A stretch of 8,555 nucleotides of DNA, taken from assembly GCA_027012915.1 (NCBI GenBank), contig JALUYN010000564.1, positions 1 to 8,555 of the forward strand, given 5' to 3'. This document shows, one piece after another, positions 6,751 to 8,555 of the stretch (the first letter of the stretch is position 1; each line of letters opens with the position of its first letter). A program made the position numbers and the translations under genes. Below the pieces are notes generated by a model. The model worked only from the letters and a program-made list of their open reading frames with translations. It ran no database searches and was not told the origin of the DNA. The stretch is from Cellvibrionaceae bacterium. Its GTDB lineage: Bacteria; Pseudomonadota; Gammaproteobacteria; Pseudomonadales; Cellvibrionaceae.

Positions 6751-8095
6751 AGCGAACTCCCATGCGCACAAAGCTGCGGTCGTAGTCGTAAATTTCTATA
6801 TTGGAATTCTGGTCTCGCCAGCCGGAGCTCAAGCTCAGTTGCCAGTGTTTGTCCCAACGCCAGTCGGCCTTCACCTCGAGATTCAACAGGTCGTCCTGCC
6901 GGGTTTTTCCAAACAGCAGATCCCGGGAACCGTATTCACTATTGAGATAGCTGAGTGTTGATGTCAGCAATACGTCTTTGGGCAGTGGAACCTTGTGGGC
7001 CAGACTGAATCCGTAAAAGTCCTTTTCTGTCGTGGCTTTGGCAATATCACTATTGCTATTGGGCTCGTCATAACCAAAGGAAAAGCGCGCCTGAATCAGA
7101 CTTTGACCAAACAGTGGCACCTGCCGGTTGTAGCCAATACTGAAGTTGTATTCCTCTGCGTCCTTGTTATCCAAATCGTTGTAAACAAAATTCAAATAGC
7201 TGCCGCCCAGCTGCACACTGGACTTGCGATCCAAGACCCGCATCCAATTGCCTGCGAGGCCATTCATCTCACGATAGCGCGCACCATCCACACTGTGCTG
7301 CTGATGAATCCACTGCCCCGACAAGGTATTGTCGCCATCGAGCTTGTGTATCACACCCGCCTGCATGGTGTAGGTGAAGGTATCAAAGGCGTGGCTACTG
7401 ACGATATTGTGATCCGAGAGATCCACCCGGCCATACAACGTCGTCTTTCTATCGAGGGGATAGTAATAGCCAACACCCGCCTTGGCATCGTTGTACCAAT
7501 CACTCTGGGCTCTTCCATCCTTGGCGAGAGTCCCCTGCCCCAATGTGGGACTGTTGAACGTTTCATTAGCCGTGGCGTAGTTGACGTTGTCGTCGTAGCC
7601 ACCAGCAACCTCGGCAAACGCCAACCAACGGGCCTGCTGCTGTCGTTCGGCCTGATCGATCAAACGCATAAAAGCGTTGATACGTTGAATTACAGATACC
7701 GGTGGCGACACATCCAGTACCGTCTGAAAGTGACGCCGGGCCAGCGGGTATTGCCCCAGCATGTAGTACGCCCTGGCCAATTCCAAACGCGCCGTCTGAA
7801 ATTTGGGATTGCTGTATAGCACTCGCTCCAGCGCAAACGTTCCTTCAGCTATCCGCCCGGTATCAATGGCGGCCATGCCGTAAAAGAAGTCAAAATCCGG
7901 CGTGCCTTCCAGATCGTCCTGATGAAATTGTCCGAGCTGGTAGGCCTGCTGACTCTGCCCTTGAGCGACCATCGCTTTCATCTGTTTCCACACCGGATCA
8001 GCGTCCTTTAGGGTTGGATTTGTCTGAGCCGCTACCCCCCAGGCGATCAAGGCGGAAAACAGGGCTGCTGGCGCAAGTCGGTTCATGGGCTTCAT
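6737..8095 (-). CDS. TPR and outer-membrane beta-barrel protein, Slam-like (surface lipoprotein assembly modifier / type XI secretion)
   Basis: The 452-residue product has a Sec signal (1-23, cleavage near GVAA-QTNP). A helical TPR-like region at about 30-150 follows (ARLELARAYYMLGQYPLARR is a clear repeat). A barrel of about 290 residues then runs to the C-terminus, with alternating aromatic/polar strands and a final aromatic pair (VRYEYY), as outer-membrane barrels usually have. GGYDDNVNY at 165-173 matches the G.DDNVN junction seen at the start of Slam-type DUF560 barrels. Family knowledge: Slam proteins move lipoproteins or soluble haemophore-like cargo with TbpB-like barrels across the outer membrane, with the cargo gene usually adjacent. 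Inference: the overlapping FecR gene encodes its cargo. Alternatives are a general TPR-barrel porin or an exopolysaccharide-type export protein. The start is uncertain between ATG 8095 and ATG 8086; neither has a good Shine-Dalgarno. It begins 62 bp after mrp on the same strand. Confidence 0.8.
   Translation of the reverse strand: MKPMNRLAPAALFSALIAWGVAAQTNPTLKDADPVWKQMKAMVAQGQSQQAYQLGQFHQDDLEGTPDFDFFYGMAAIDTGRIAEGTFALERVLYSNPKFQTARLELARAYYMLGQYPLARRHFQTVLDVSPPVSVIQRINAFMRLIDQAERQQQARWLAFAEVAGGYDDNVNYATANETFNSPTLGQGTLAKDGRAQSDWYNDAKAGVGYYYPLDRKTTLYGRVDLSDHNIVSSHAFDTFTYTMQAGVIHKLDGDNTLSGQWIHQQHSVDGARYREMNGLAGNWMRVLDRKSSVQLGGSYLNFVYNDLDNKDAEEYNFSIGYNRQVPLFGQSLIQARFSFGYDEPNSNSDIAKATTEKDFYGFSLAHKVPLPKDVLLTSTLSYLNSEYGSRDLLFGKTRQDDLLNLEVKADWRWDKHWQLSLSSGWRDQNSNIEIYDYDRSFVRMGVRYEYY
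6757..6761 (-). promoter_or_regulatory. Ribosome binding site fixing the FecR-protein start, inside the barrel gene
   Basis: GGGAG lies 6 nt before the ATG at 6750 and within the last codons of the upstream barrel gene (encoding its terminal GVRYEYY). This favours the 6750 start over an in-frame ATG at 6771 and implies translational coupling between the two genes. Confidence 0.75.
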
Positions 8096-8132
8096 GTCGT
8101 TATTATCTACTTATTCGAATTCAGGATTTGTG

Positions 8133-8178
8133 ACTCAGTCGTCAGAAATAATAAAACTCAGTCATCGGAAACAATAAT
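8133..8178. repeat. Imperfect tandem duplication spanning the mrp stop codon
   Basis: Two 22-nt copies, at 8133-8154 and 8156-8177, follow the pattern ACTCAGTC-TC-GAAA-AATAA, differ at three positions (all transitions) and have a period of 23. The right copy encodes the last residues and stop of Mrp (IIVSDD). The left copy is noncoding in the mrp-barrel spacer. It looks like a local duplication of the gene's 3' end; the 23-nt period would shift frame if read through. Confidence 0.7.
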
Positions 8179-8555
8179 AGTTGGCTGTGACTGTTGTGTT
8201 GATGCAGATCCAATCGCCGCCATCAGGCGCTCGGCAATGTTCTGATACATCTGTCCGGCAATGGAATCCGGCTGCTGTGCCCGCACCGGTTTACCGGTAT
8301 CTCCACCCTCGCGAATAGTCACATCCAAAGGCAGCGCCCCCAGCAGTTCGGTTTGGTATTGCTCAGCAATGCGTTTGCCACCCTGATCACCGAAGATATG
8401 CTCCTCGTGACCGCACTGGCTGCAAACATGGGTTGCCATATTTTCCACCACGCCCAGCACCGGCACGTTGACCTTACGAAACATCTCCACACCTTTTTTG
8501 GCATCGAGCAGGGCGATATCCTGTGGTGTGGTGACCACCACAGCCCCGGTCAACG
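8158..8555 (-). CDS. apbC: Mrp/ApbC family Fe-S cluster carrier ATPase (5' end cut by window edge)
   Basis: The C-terminal 132 codons of a cytosolic P-loop ATPase that carries and transfers [4Fe-4S] clusters to apo-proteins. The Walker A region is outside the window. Seen: LTGAVVVTTPQDIALLDAKK and the segment GVVENMATHVCSQCGHEEHI. Its CxxC cysteines (codons at 8422-8424 and 8413-8415) are the family's conserved pair that binds a cluster across the homodimer. GGKRIAEQYQTELLGALPLD and IREGGDTGKP follow, as in other Mrp proteins. The first in-window TTG (8553) encodes an internal leucine, not a start; the frame stays open to the right edge. The tail after SIAGQMYQNIAERLM is Ser/Gln-rich and poorly conserved. 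The gene is also called mrp. It is probably transcribed toward the barrel gene, 62 bp downstream. Confidence 0.95.
   Translation of the reverse strand, partial: LTGAVVVTTPQDIALLDAKKGVEMFRKVNVPVLGVVENMATHVCSQCGHEEHIFGDQGGKRIAEQYQTELLGALPLDVTIREGGDTGKPVRAQQPDSIAGQMYQNIAERLMAAIGSASTQQSQPTIIVSDD

Noticed and set aside
6995..7819. 274-codon plus-strand frame opposite the barrel gene
   Set aside because: It mirrors the barrel coding sequence, has no ribosome site or family motif, and the minus product has a signal peptide, TPR and terminal aromatic strand.
8096..8157. GATAAT promoter box in front of the barrel gene
   Set aside because: The box sits only a few bases before the ATG and has no -35 at a proper distance, so it would give almost no leader; the gene could equally be read through from mrp.

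Overview
This window looks like a chromosomal segment from a gammaproteobacterium, probably a marine or Pseudomonas/Cellvibrio-like lineage. The dCTP deaminase closely resembles the Pseudomonas-type 188-189 residue enzyme. The outer-membrane and periplasmic genes are Gram-negative in type, and coding density and codon use look uniform. I see no insertion sequence, tRNA, rRNA, CRISPR array or phage gene. The taxonomic statement is an inference from protein resemblance remembered, not computed.

Layout from left to right. A glutathione S-transferase family gene (minus strand) runs off the left edge (1-683). A 169-bp gap separates it from a BaiN/YhiN (HI0933-like) flavoprotein gene (853-2034, minus). 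A hairpin terminator lies between that gene and dcd, dCTP deaminase (2141-2710, minus). A divergent intergenic region of about 190 bp holds a perfect inverted repeat. It is followed by the only plus-strand gene, a membrane-anchored CHASE2-domain class III adenylate cyclase (2902-5130). Converging on it are two overlapping minus-strand genes: a secreted FecR-domain protein with a beta-rich C-terminal domain (5146-6750), and upstream of it a TPR plus outer-membrane beta-barrel protein resembling the Slam / type XI secretion translocon family (6737-8095). At the right edge is the 3' part of the Mrp/ApbC Fe-S cluster carrier ATPase gene (8158-8555, minus, partial).

Two themes emerge. The flanks are housekeeping genes: GST, flavoprotein, dcd and mrp. 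The central 5.3 kb between dcd and mrp is an envelope-sensing or export module. The barrel protein and the FecR protein are translationally coupled by a 14-nt overlap and share one strong terminator. That terminator is unusual because its hairpin lies inside the last codons of the convergent cyclase gene. A plausible but unproven model is that the barrel exports or surface-anchors the FecR protein, and that the CHASE2 periplasmic domain of the cyclase reads the envelope state and converts it to cAMP.
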